A stretch of DNA of 64,000 nt from Pyropia yezoensis (Eukaryota; Rhodophyta; Bangiophyceae; Bangiales; Bangiaceae). Shown in pieces: positions 40,268-50,936 of this stretch (position 1 is its first letter; every line of letters begins with the position of its first letter). The stretch lies in contig CM020618.1 of the NCBI GenBank assembly GCA_009829735.1, positions 26,140,894 to 26,204,893 on the forward strand, read 5' to 3'. The notes beneath the pieces are model-generated. The model saw only the letters and a program-made list of their open reading frames with translations. It did not search any database and was not told the origin of the DNA. The position numbers and the translations under genes were made by a program.

Positions 40268-41844
40268 CATCTACATGCGCACTCCGAGACATCCGAGTCC
40301 ACAGTTTTTTTATCAAAATAAAATGCAGTAATTGCGGGGGCACATTCCATATCATTCATTCAGTCTCGAGGACCTGATGGCGGCTGGTCGGCCTCGGCGA
40401 GAATCGAGCCGCCGCGGGCACACACCCCGGCAGCAGTCGCTCCCGCGACGCACCGTCGGATCACGCGGTGACACCACCACCACTCGCTCGTGTGCATCAC
40501 GACAGCCGCGCCGGGTCACCCGCCGAGCGGTGCGTCTCGCCCTCGACTGGCCCATGCACCAAGGGCGGACAGTCGCGCGAGCCGTGCGTTTGCTTTGACG
40601 CACGCGTCGCATCGCTCGTCAGCGCGGCGGACCGTGAGCAGGCGATACCCCTCACCCATTTTTTACTCTCCTCTCTTCTCCCGTGAGCCGCTCCCCAACT
40701 CCCCGCTCTCCCCGCACTCGCTGCCCCCCCCTCCCGCACCTATCCCCTACCCTCCCAAGCCCCGCTTTTCTCACGCAGCCTTATGGGTCGTGACGAGGAC
40801 TGGGAAGATGAGGTGTTTATGGTGGCACCCCCCCCCCTTCCCCACACGCCATGGACGGGCACCTCCCCCTCCTCCCGCCACCTGCAGCCTGCCTCGCACC
40901 ACCCCCCCACACCCACCGCACGAACAGCCCCTGTCGTTGGTTGATGGAAAGCTTGAAACGGGTGAGCACCTGCATGCAGCAAAGGCAGAGGGAAAAATGG
41001 GCGGGAATCAAACGGTGCAGGCCCAAAACGGCAACACATGGAGAGGCCAGACCTCGTGCCATCCGTGGCATTGGCCGATGCCCCCTGTCCGCCCCCCCCC
41101 CCCATGGCACAGACCCCCTCCACATAATCCATGTCCGACGGGCGGGTGCCCCCCCCTCCTCCCGCCACCCCCCACATGCCCCCCCCCCCCCCCGCCACCC
41201 GCCCGTCGCACGTCCAACGACAGCAGCCGTCGTCCGGCGAAGAGGCGCTTGCAAAACAGGAAAAGCTGGGTGCTGGGGTCGTGTGAAACGGTGGCGGGAA
41301 GCAGACAGCACTGCTGCAACAGAGGCACAAGAAAAGGGTCAGAACAGAGCGGCTGCCACCACCCACCCACCACCCGCGCCCCCCCCCCCCCGCCGGTGGC
41401 GCCCCCCCCCCCCCCCCCCCCCTCCGCACGCCACCCCCTGCCGTACCAGTAGACACTGGCCGGCTGCCACCTCGCGCAGTAGCCTCGTGGTCGTCGGACG
41501 CAAGGATCGTGGCGGGGGTTTCAAGGACAGCTCAAAGCAGCATAGCTGCAGCGTCGTGCTGCGCGCGGTCCCCGGGTCTCCGGGGTCACGTCGGGGTGGT
41601 GTGGTGTGGGGACGCACCACCGAGAAGAGAGCAGTTTCAAATTCTCTGACAGCAGCGACAGGCAGATGCTGGGGTAGTTACTTGCATCCCTGTCCATCAT
41701 TTCCGTGTAAATATGGTGGCGACCGGCGCCACATTGTGGCGGCGTGTGGCTTTTGCCCAAAGCCACTCGGGAGGCGGCACTGCGATTGTGGCGGCATTGG
41801 CAGATGTACGTGGCACCAAGAGCCAATAAAATCGCGCCGCTGCG
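40268..41844. other. Interval between the inverted repeat copies
   Basis: C-rich DNA with homopolymer runs (for example around 41172-41182 and 41401-41422). Proline-rich ORFs are present but no domain. If the two repeat copies are termini of one element this would be its interior, but no transposase-like ORF is seen. Confidence 0.4.
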
Positions 41845-42212
41845 CGCCACAAACGGGTCGCCACAAACGGAATCGTGTCTCGGAACGCCCCTGATCGGGG
41901 GTTCCCTCGGGATTTCTGACCACTTCGAGGGCAGAACAAGCACCGGCTGAGCGCTTCGGACTGTTCTTGACGGAGATGATCTGAGATAAAGGGCCAACCG
42001 GCGAGATCCGATGAAGAAACAAGAGTGTTTTGACCAACCAGCGTTCGTTGCGAGAGCAGTTGTGGCCATAGCCAATCATCAGTTTCTTCCGACAGACGTG
42101 TTGCAGCACGCCATTGGACAGCCCTCTGCTGCGAGCATGCGATTGGCCCTTGCTCTTGTACACTTGCTCTTGCTCTTGTCCACACATGGGACAAAATTCG
42201 GATAACTGCAAT
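41845..42212 (-). repeat. Unclassified interspersed repeat, minus-oriented copy
   Basis: On the minus strand it starts ATTGCAGTTATCCGAATTTT...GACAAGAGCAAGAGCAA (42212-42164) and reaches TCCGAGACAC...CGTTTGTGGCGAC (41884-41845). It shares both ends with the 40-kb copy but has a longer middle, so the copies differ by an indel. Confidence 0.7.
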
Positions 42213-43724
42213 ACCAACAGCAATGGCGGGGACTCCCGCCCAGGCGAGGGGGCCTAGCGGCCACGTCGGGTGGTGGGGGGAGCCGGGCGCCGCTGCCATG
42301 GAGTCGCTGCAGCAAGTGGCGTTGTTGACCGCGGTTCCTCGTCGGGTGCGGGGGAGCGGCGGTTGCGCGACGGAGGGGCATGCTCAGCGGCGGGGTGCCG
42401 GCGGCTCGTAGGGGGAATGTAGCGGAGGGGCGGAGCGGCCGCCGCCCCGTCCTGGGAGGCGACCGCGGGGGAGGTCCCCCTCGACCTCTTGCCCGCTCTT
42501 TTGCTTCTTCTTTCTTTTCTACTCGTCGCTGTCCTGTGGCGCCCCCTTTTTTCCCCCCACTGCCGCGGCGGTCGTGCGTCGCTGCCCCGCCACTCCGCAC
42601 GACGGGCATGATAGCCACCACAGCTGTGGCCTCCTGCAGGAGGCACGGCCCCCCGCCAAACGTCCACTCGATCCAGAAAAAAATCCACCCGTCCGACCAG
42701 CACAATCCGCTACCGGGTGGCCCATGTGAAGACAAAAAATGGGTAGCGGCCGCGTCCCGTACGGTACAACACCGCGCCACCCCCCGACCGCCGCGCGGAA
42801 GCGGGGGAACCCCACAGACCCCCCGACGCCGCCGGCCCGTCACGAGCGCGCCCCGTGACAAGGCCGCGGCGCCTGGCGCCGCTCCCGTGTGCGTCGCCGC
42901 GGCCGCTGGCCACACACCACGCGCGGGCCTCCCACCTATGTAGTTGGGCCGGCGGCTTGGCCGACGACCGGCATGTGGCCGTGCCTCGAGAGTGGGCCGG
43001 GGTGGGGGAGGTGCGCGGACACGGAGGCCTCCCGGTGCCTTGCCTCTTGTCCTCCCCCCCCCCGCCCATGCCGAGCCTGCACTGCAGGTCGGGCATGGGC
43101 TGCAGGCCCTGCATGGGCTGCAGGCCCTGCAGCCCAGCTGCCTCTCCTGCCCGCCGCCGCCGCCAGCCTGCGCGTGCACGCGCAGGCCGCAGCCGCCGGC
43201 CCGCGCGGCGCCGGCTTTCCTCCCACGGCATCGACCGCCCACCAGCCACCAGCACTCACAGTCGCCACTTCCCCCCTCTCCGTACCTCCCCCCCCCTTTG
43301 CCTCCACCGCCGTGGGTGCCTTCCGCCTGACGGGACACGGGGAGCGCAATGCCACCCAATCACCCCTCCCCCTGCAGCTGTGGTCGCAGATAGATGCGGG
43401 CGGGGAGTGCCTGCCCCGCCAGAGGACGAGAGTAGATACCACCCGCCGTCAGGTAACTGAGGGAGGGAGGGGGGAGCGGACACTCGCCGTCGGACAGCGC
43501 ATGCTCCTCGAATGGGGCTGCAGTCACCGCTGACGCCACCGCCACTGTGACCGCCGGGCCAAACAGCGTCAGGAGCTTAAGAGTGGAGGTAGGAAAAGAA
43601 TGGGGAGCGGGGAAGAGGGGGGGGAAGTGGGGGGTGGTGGCGGCCTGCGTACAGTGAGGCCGCCGGCGTGCCACCACTCCCACGGCGGTAGCGTGACACT
43701 ACCCCCGCGGGGGGTAGCGGTCCG
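42213..43724. other. Low-complexity intergenic DNA
   Basis: Pro/Arg/Gly-rich ORFs on both strands, none with ATG plus domain. An 18-bp unit CATGGGCTGCAGGCCCTG is duplicated in tandem at 43094-43129. Confidence 0.45.
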
Positions 43725-45272
43725 CTATCCCCCCCTCCCCCCCCCCTCCTCCGCCGACGCATCCGCCTCAACCCCCACCTCGTTGTCGGCGTGCGCGTCG
43801 GCCTCGTCCCCCCCGCCGCCGTCGCCGCCCTCGCGCAGCTCCGATTCCAGCAGCGCCTTGACCTTGATGCACAGCCGGCACACAATGTGGGTGTCACTGG
43901 TGCGCGCGAGGAGGGTCTCAAACGCGGGCACCACCGGCCGGGTCTTCCACGCAAAGTACTCGGCGTAGGCAGCGTCGTCAGCGTCGAGGCGGCGGATCTC
44001 GGCGGCAAGCGCGGCAACGTTAGGAAAGTCGGCCACGTCGAGGTAGCTCCCCCGCCCGCCGGGGGCAAACGCAGCAACGTTGGGAGCTCCCATGTAGACG
44101 GGTAGAGAGCCGCCGGCAAAGGCGTGGTACAGCTTTTCCGACACATAGTCGGGGACAGCGCTGTTCTCAAAGGCGAGCGTAAACTTGTACCGCGGCAGCA
44201 CCGCCATCTTGGCCGCCACCCACGACACGGGCGCGCCGTCGGCGCCCGCTTGGGCGACCGCCACCCGCCCGGCCTCAGTTGCCGCCGCCGCAGCGGGGGA
44301 GAGCGGGGTGGTGCCGTCGGCACGGCGGGCACCCTGCCGGCAGCGGCCATAATTGTGGACGGTGACGCCCGCGTCGAGGAGGGCGGCGAGCACCTGCAGT
44401 CGCCCATTCTGCGCCGCGCAGTTGCTAATCGCCGCGTAGGCCATGACCCGGGCGCCGCCGACGTACACGCCCGGCGCGGTTGAGCGAGGGGCGTAGAAGT
44501 CGTACGAGCCCCACGAGGGGTAGAGGATGGGCACGTCCGACCCGAGGCGGGTGGTCGTCACCACGTCGTACCGGGAGAGGGTGTCGCGGGTGAGTGCCAC
44601 CGACGGGTAGTAGGCCTCCGACTCCATGGTCAGGAGGCCCCGCTTTTGGAGCGGACACTCCCGCCCATCGTCGACGTCGGTGTCTGCAACGGCGCCACCA
44701 AAGACGCCAATGCCGCCGCCGTTCCCACTACTGGGGGGGGCGGCGGCAGCAGCGTCTACCCCCGAGGCCGCCCCCCCCCCCAACGCCCACCACGCTCCCC
44801 TAACCGCCGTCGCCCGCCGCCGCCGCCGCCGCAGCCGCTGCCGCCGCCGCTGCGGATACCCCCCCCGGGCGTCGCGCCTGCCCGCCCCCCCCGGCCCGAC
44901 GACGACCATATCCGCCGTCCGGGCGGCGTCCCCCCCCCTGGGCACCACCGCACACGGCACGTCACACGGGGCGGCGACGCGGCGCACCCGGTCCCACGGG
45001 CCGACCACCCGCCTGTCGGGGTGGGCCGACACGTCGGCGGCCAGCCCCGCCCCTGCCAGGGTGACGGGGGAGGCGCTCCAATTGCGGCCGGGCCGCTGGG
45101 GGCACACGCGGGGGGCGACGGCGGCTTCCGCCCGCCGGTCCCGGGGGGCGGGGAGGGGGGGGTCCAGCGTCTCCCGCACCGGCCGCGCGGGGGGGGCGAG
45201 GCGGTCCAGGCCGGGCCGGGGGGGCGGGGGGGCGCCCCCGCCGGGCGGCAGCGGGCCGCCGTCGGCACTCAA

Positions 45273-45310
<38 letters not shown>

Positions 45311-45554
45311 TGCTGCCGCCGCCGCCGCCAGCCAGCGCGTCCGCCCGTACGGCGCCGCCGCCACTGACTTGGGCGCCCCCAGCGGCGGAGCCGCCAACCC
45401 TCTTCCACGCAACGAGGAGGACCACCGCCGCGGCGGCGATGGCAGACGCCCCCACCACCGCCACCGCCGGCGACAGGCGCGGCCGCCGGCCGGAACGGCC
45501 GCCGACGGCAGCGGCAGCAGCCGCCGCCACCACCGCCCGCGGGCCGCCTGGCAT
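43725..45554 (-). CDS. GT10 family glycosyltransferase (alpha-1,3-fucosyltransferase-like), 609 aa
   Basis: GT10 enzymes transfer fucose from GDP-fucose to glycans in the Golgi lumen. The ATG at 45554 gives a short cytosolic N-terminus and one membrane anchor (about residues 28-50, AVAVVGASAIAAAAVVLLVAW), i.e. type II topology. A Gly/Pro-rich stem follows to about residue 260. The catalytic domain shows YDVVTTTRLGSDVPILYPSW, then AISNCAAQNGRLQVLAALLDAGVTVHNYGRC, and the GT10 signature KFTLAFENSAVPDYVSEKLY with AGGSLPVYMGAPN at about 450-485. DFPNVAALAAEIRRLD...YAEYFAWK follows, as in fucosyltransferases. An acidic tail ends the protein. The signature is strong; the exact acceptor and linkage cannot be read from sequence. 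Confidence 0.88.
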
Positions 45555-46565
45555 GGCCGCGGTGTCACCAAGGGGGGGGGGTGGGGGGGGGGGGGAACCG
45601 GTTGAGGGGGGGGGAGAAGGAGGGGGGCGAGAGAGCAGAGAGGGGGGGGGCAGGGGGGAGGGGGGTGGCAGAGGGCGTGATGGTGGGGGTGGTGCAAGAG
45701 ATGGGGGGCGGGGCGGGAGAAAGGGTGGACAAGATAACGGTGGGGGGGTGGGGTGGGAGTGGGGGGGTGGAGGCGGGGGTGGGGGTCACCCCCACGGTGG
45801 CAGCGTTTGTAGTGGCGGTCGGGGTGGGCGGCCACGGCAGCAGGGGGCGGCGGGCGGAAGCTCTGGCTGCCGGCTCGGGCGGCGCCCGCCGGGGTGGCGG
45901 CCTCGCGACCGCGGCCGGCGGCGGCACGCGGGGCGGCCGGCGGCGGCGGCCGCGGCGACAGCGACAGCGACGGCGGCCGCCTCCGCCGCCAGGCCCGTGC
46001 AGCGACAGACACGCGCGACGGCCACGCCGCCTCGGCAGGCAGGCCGCTGCGACGTGGCAGTCCACCACCACCCCACCCCCCCCCGGACCCGCACTCTGGG
46101 GGAGGGTAAGGGGGACACAGCGGCGGCGGGGCGACGCCGCGTCGGCGGCCTCTCCTTCCGCGGCACGCACGCAGGTCGGGGGGTGGGATTCCCCCCCCCC
46201 CCCCCCAACCACCACCACCACCACCTCCCCCCACCCCTTTCCGGCGGCAGGGCCGCGTTGGGTGGGAGGGAGTGTGGGGGTGGAGGCAGGCCGCGGACGC
46301 AAAAAAGGGGGGGGGGGGTATCGATTGATTTGGAGGGAGCGGAAGCGTCAGCGGCTCCGTCGGCTGGCACGCGTCGTGACAGCAGTGCCCCTTGGTGGGC
46401 CGGCCGGCCGACGCCACTGGTTCTGTCGGGCGCGCGAGGGGCGGGGGGGGGGGGGCGGGGGGTCAAAGCACCGTGCTGACCTTTCGGTTGCGTCCCTGTC
46501 GGTCTGGTCGCAGCGTCGGGGGTGGCGTTCCACGGTGTCAGTCTGTCCACGGTGCGCAGCGGCCC
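45555..46565. other. G-run-rich region upstream of the GT10 gene
   Basis: Repeated runs of 8-12 G on the plus strand. ORFs on either strand are compositional. The region should contain the GT10 promoter. No gene was identified. Confidence 0.4.
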
Positions 46566-46637
46566 CGCAGTGATCCTTAAACCGGGATCCTCGACGAGCC
46601 TGTTTTTCTGCCGTTACGCTTGCCCGCGACTTGTCAA
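46566..46637 (-). repeat. Dispersed 72-bp repeat, copy 1
   Basis: The reverse complement of this stretch matches 53750-53825 with roughly ten mismatches, including the shared core TGAAAAACAGGC/TCCCGGTTTAAGGATCACTG (one or two differences here). In one frame both copies encode the same peptide pattern, (K)(P/S)RASV.AEKQA.RGSRFKDHC, so a decayed coding repeat or transposon fragment is plausible. Confidence 0.7.
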
Positions 46638-47700
46638 GTGGCCCCCTGAGCCCCCCTCCACACCCCCATACGGGCCGATTTTTTCTCGTCCTTTTCTTTG
46701 AGGCTCGTTGAATGCCCCTAGATGTCGCTTTCCACATCCATTATGATGGTATGGCAAGACGCGCAGCGACGGTGCGTACCAGAAGATGTAAGAAAAAGTG
46801 GGTTCTGCCGTCATCTAGGACCATCCAACAACACTTGTCATGCATTGTATAAGCACTTGGGCGTGGCGGATTGTCGGTCGCAGGCCTCGGTAAGGCCTGT
46901 TCGGCCCGAACTAAGAGGAAGTACCGCTGGAACAGGCGGCCCGGCTGACAGCTGATCCGGTGTTGTTGGGACTGCAGAGCACACTTTGGCGTCTGATGAG
47001 ACTTGTCAAGCCCCACCTTCCGATAAGTAGTCGGCGAGGATTGACAGAAGCAACTGCATGAAACATGACATCGAATCAAACTCACACTATTGTGCGTCCC
47101 GCAAAAAGTAGCTCATGCGTGTTGTGATGCGCAACATGTATTTCGACATGTCTCGGCCACCATTACAGCACCTTGGCGAATGTTCGACTGGTGCCCGCAA
47201 GCGAGGTACAAATCGACGTGGAACATCAGTGTACAAAACTAAGATGGATGATCATGATAAAATATATTCAAAGCCGGAGAACATTAGGGACCCCACTAAA
47301 TTGGATGCCACACCGGCGCCGTGACCAGGGGCGCCCGACGACGTGACCACCGTCGACGGCCCCACCGTCGTCGTGACCATCTTCTTCCCGCCCGCCGTCC
47401 CCGTCACGAACGCACCCCCACCTGCTTTTTCTTGCGCGCTTGACCCACCCACCTGGCCCAAGCCCTTCCACACCACCCGAGCAACCGGTCGCTGCACCGG
47501 GACGCAACGCTGGCCAAAGCAATGAGCCATGAGACAGGTGCGCTATGGTGGCAGAGGACTTGAACCTCGTGGGAGGTGGTACCCTGCGCGATCGCATGTT
47601 CGAGTCATAGAATTAATTCTGATAATGCCAGACTGTGAGTGATACGGCATGCCTTCCGTTGCGTTTTTCTTTTTGTGCCTCGATTTTGATTGACCTATGA
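46638..47700. other. Intergenic, lower-GC DNA
   Basis: Short ORFs only. Contains the weak tRNA-like sequence at 47541-47615. 47655-47704 is T-rich and ends CCTATGACGCAG, a good 3' splice site for the next gene. Confidence 0.4.
47541..47615 (-). other. tRNA-like fragment with Pol III B box
   Basis: On the minus strand GAGGTTCAAGTCCTCTGCCACC reads as a tRNA T-arm plus 3' acceptor strand (stem GAGG/CCTC, perfect B box GGTTCAAGTCC at 47566-47556). A second B-box-like GTTCGAGTC lies on the opposite strand at about 47600, and CTATG/CATAG could pair at the ends. No complete cloverleaf can be drawn, so this is a relic at best. Confidence 0.3.
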
Positions 47701-47704
47701 CGCA

Positions 47705-48815
47705 GATGATCTTGCAGTCTCGCCCTCACCATCCCAGCTGCCTAGCAGTAACCATCCCGCGGCAACCGCTGGCATCGGCATCATTGGTCAAAAGACCCCT
47801 GCGTGCGGTGCGTGCGGTCACCAGAAGATTGGTACCCACGGTAAGGGGCATTATTTTGGACAGTGCTCCCTTGTAGCTGGGAATCTGCAGTGCGTCAGCA
47901 CGCTGCCACCAAACCATACGTTCTACACTGGGGCGCAGTGCCAGGATCAGCACTGCGTGTGTCGCATGATGTACGTTACGAGCCTTCCTCATATGTCCCT
48001 CTCGAGTGGGAACTATACCATCGTGCATGATGTGATTTTTCCGCAACGGTATGCTGACCGTTTTTTTTTTCTCTGCGCACCGGATGCTTGGTGTCTGTGA
48101 ATTTCATGCTGTGCTTCCACGAAGATGCCCCAAGTGCCGCCGTCCAGGGCACACGCAGAAGATAATGGCGTTGGATCCTCGGCTTTTCAAGCGGGTCATC
48201 ACAGAAAAAGGTGTTGCTTTCAACAAGAAGGGGCACAAGAACGTGCAAGCATCAAACTACGTGTGTCAAGGATCTACACCTGCGTTCTGTAGCGAGGAAG
48301 TTCACCGGGTACGAGCAGTGTACGCCAATCAAGATGAGGCGCGGAATAAGACGGCAAACCAACGGGCGGGGCTCGTGTCCAACCTCGTTGGCGCCGTCGC
48401 CCCCGTCACCACAGCAGCTTCTACTCTACAGTCCCTCGGGTCGGCCGCGTCCGCTTTGGCGCCGCCGAATGTAACGGCGACCAATGAGCAGGCGGCATTG
48501 GCGGATGCAGGGCTTTCAGCCTGTGCCTCCGCTTTGGGTGGGGCCATTGTGGCGGTTACTGGCCGGCCCGGTGGCATCGTCGACGATGGTGCGCCGGCGG
48601 CGGCGCTGGCGACCTTACGCGGCGCCCAAGCCGCGGCCCAGCGCGTAGGGGCGAAGCGACTAAGCCAATCGGCGCTGTCACTCTCCGCTCCTACTGGCTC
48701 CCATCGCATGTACGTTTTGTTTATATTTTTTCTGGGTGTGCTCTGCGCGCGTGATTGGGCAGGACTCATAGGATCATATGGCGGCCACGACACTGACGCT
48801 CGTCTCGGTACCTAA
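47705..48815 (+). CDS. Cys-rich protein gene of unknown function, spliced
   Basis: Exon A (from about 47705, after a strong acceptor, to 48048) encodes a Cys/His-rich segment (CGACGHQKIGTHGKGHYFGQC ... CQDQHCVCRM). A 76-bp intron (48049-48124, GTATGC ... CACGAAG) joins it in phase to CPKCRRPGHTQK, another C-x2-C...H zinc-type motif. Exon B continues through a basic region to an Ala-rich helical part (about 48370-48700). It then meets a GTACGT donor at 48713, or reads on to a stop at 48815. The start codon and any upstream exon are not identified. The spacing of cysteines suggests metal binding, perhaps nucleic-acid binding or transposon-derived. I do not recognise a family. Confidence 0.5.
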
Positions 48816-49263
48816 GGACACGTACGTTTCTATGCGTTTCATCTGATTCTCTGCGCGATGGTTCGCATGCTCTTTTCGTGTTTGTGGTTCGCCGGGCGAT
48901 CGCGGGTACACTAGAGCGGAGCGCAGAGCCCAGCGCGACATCGAGCTCTTGACAGCGACAGCAGATACGCCGGTGGCGGCGAGCCCTGCTCGACTGCGGT
49001 TGACGCCTGCGGAGGCAGCCATGGATCTGACCGATTTTGTCTACGCCGACGAGCGGGGCGGCGAGCGTGTCTCTTTCCTGAACGCGGTAACGACTGCAGC
49101 TACCAGGTTTGGTATTCGTGGGTCCACTCTGAGTGGGTCGGGTGACGTCCGTCGATTGACTGATCAGTTGCTTTCTGGTGTCGATGACGGTAATCACGCT
49201 CGGTCTAGCTATGAAGCGAGCTGTCGTGATTGGATCCGCGCGCTGCGAGAGAGGACGGCGTGA
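48778..49263 (+). CDS. Small protein gene, 130 aa, two exons, unidentified
   Basis: The ATG at 48778 (CATATGGCGGCC) opens exon 1 (48778-48821). A 93-bp intron (GTACGTTTCT ... TACACTAG, 48822-48914) keeps phase and joins VPKD-T to AERRAQRDIELL. Exon 2 runs to the TGA at 49261. The product is mostly helical with an acidic middle (MDLTDFVYADERGGERVSFL) and a basic end (RDWIRALRERTA). There are no membrane spans or motifs. It overlaps the possible tail of the preceding gene in another frame, so these exons could also be alternative 3' exons of that gene. Confidence 0.5.
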
Positions 49264-49630
49264 GACCCGGCGAAGGCCGCTGTACTCAATTTAATCTCCT
49301 TCCTCGTCCTTCGGAACTATTGTCTGCACTTCTAATTCCCTGCCCGTGACACTGGTAATGATGTTTTCTTTGCAGTCATTCTTGGATTTTCTGTCTACAG
49401 AACCCTTCTACGAGCGTTGAGAGATGATGGAGGGCGTAAGGGCGCGTGGGAACGCGCGCGGCGACTGGCGGATCCGGTGGCATGCAAAGAACGGTTCTGA
49501 TTGGCGACAACGAGGGCCCTTAGTTGTGCCGCTGGTCGGCGCAGGTGCTTGCCGGCGACGGTGGTCGCCAGCCTTGGGTCAGCGGACGACGCCGCCCACT
49601 GGATCTGGTGCGCTGGCGGGTGCAGGGGGG

Positions 49631-50393
49631 GTGCTGCGGACGGTGTCGGCGGCGGCCAGGGCGAATGTGCTGGTGCTGGCGAGTGTGTGGTGGGGGGGCT
49701 GGGGCGATGTGCGGGGTGTGTGCGGTAGGTGTGGCTGCCGCCGACCCGGCCGGCCGCCGCGTTCGCCTTGACCCCCTGCGCGCACGGCAGGGGGTTCGTG
49801 CCGACGCGGCCGGGGGCTCGGTCGGGCGGCTGGCGGCCGGTGCGGCCCCCCCCGCCGAGAACGGCAAGGTCGTCCACCGCGCCGAGCGGACAACGAGGTC
49901 GGCGGCGTGCTGTGGGGCGGCGGCGACGGTCAGCGGCGACGGTGTCGGCGTCCTAGGTGGTGGCGGGTGCGGGGGAGGTGCTGCGGATCTGTCGGCGGCG
50001 CCGAAGGCGGACGTGGTGGTGCTGGCTAGTGTGTGGTGGGGGGGCTGGGGCGGTGTGCGGGGTGTGTGCGGTGGGTGTGGCTGCCGCCGACCCGGCCGGC
50101 CGCCGCGTTCGCCGTGACCCCCTGCGCGCACGGCAGGGGGTTCGCGCAGACGCGCCCCGGGGCTCGGTCGGGCGGCTGGCGGCCGGTGCGGCCCCCCCCG
50201 CCGAGAACGGCAAGGTCGTCCACCGCACCGGGTGGACTGCGAGGTCGGCGGCGTGCGGCGGGGCGGCGGCGACGGTCGGCGGCGACGGTGTCGGCGTCGT
50301 GGGTGGTGCCAGGTAAGGAGGTGGTGCTGCGGACGGTGTCGGAGGTGGCCAAGGCGGGTCGTCGGTGCTGGCGAGTGCGTGGTGGGGGCGGTG
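49631..50393 (+). repeat. 347-bp tandem repeat array, about 2.2 copies
   Basis: GTGCTGCGGA marks unit starts at 49631, 49978 and 50324 (periods 347 and 346); the third unit stops near 50393. Each full unit holds a strong hairpin, ACCCCCTGC-loop-GCAGGGGGT (49771-49795 and 50115-50139), and a GTGTGTGCGGT-rich part. ORFs through it are repeat by-products. Confidence 0.9.
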
Positions 50394-50936
50394 TGTGAGT
50401 GGGAGGTGGCGCAGGGCGGGGACAATTTTTTTCTTCGCCATCGGCTGGCCCCGTGGCAGCCAAGACTTCTTTCGTAACAGCCAGTGCACGGGGAGCGCTG
50501 GTGGCGGTTGCCGTCTCCGTCTCGTTGACCTTTTACCCAGTTGCCCACCACAGTATAAACGGGCACTGCAACAGCCCTAGAACTATCGGATTGAGAACAT
50601 ATGATGCCAGTCTTGCACAGCTGCCCAGGTCAAGACGCTGCTTCGTTCCCCTGCTCCATCGTATCGCGAAGGTGCCTCTTTCGTTCTCCATTGCTGGACT
50701 TCCCCCTCGCACACCGAGACTCGCGCCGTCTCCGCCTACATGCCCGGCCAACTGCTCCCCGTCGCTTCCGCCACGGCGCCGCCCACTGAGAAGAGCAGCT
50801 CCCCGGCTCGCGCACCCCGTTCTGGCGTGCTTGCGCCCTTCCTTCCCCCCACCGGCATCAATCCATTGACAGCAAGCGAAAAAAGGGAAGATGGTTCTCT
50901 GCAACAGTGTGAGAGGAAGAAAAAAAAAATGATGCC
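50394..50936. other. Intergenic region downstream of the Tc1/mariner-type transposase
   Basis: No gene recognised. It should contain one end of the transposon. I found no convincing terminal inverted repeat pairing with sequence right of 52.0 kb. Confidence 0.4.

Noticed and set aside
40783-40950. Small ATG frame starting MGRDEDWEDEVFM
   Set aside because: An attractive acidic start, but only ~55 codons, Pro-rich after 14 residues, and no downstream exon could be joined with confidence.
42079-43359. 426-codon minus-strand ORF
   Set aside because: Starts at TTG, crosses repeat sequence at its end, and is Gly/Arg-rich with no fold-like segment.
44626-46479. 617-codon plus-strand ORF
   Set aside because: Opposite the GT10 gene and its G-rich leader, with no domain.
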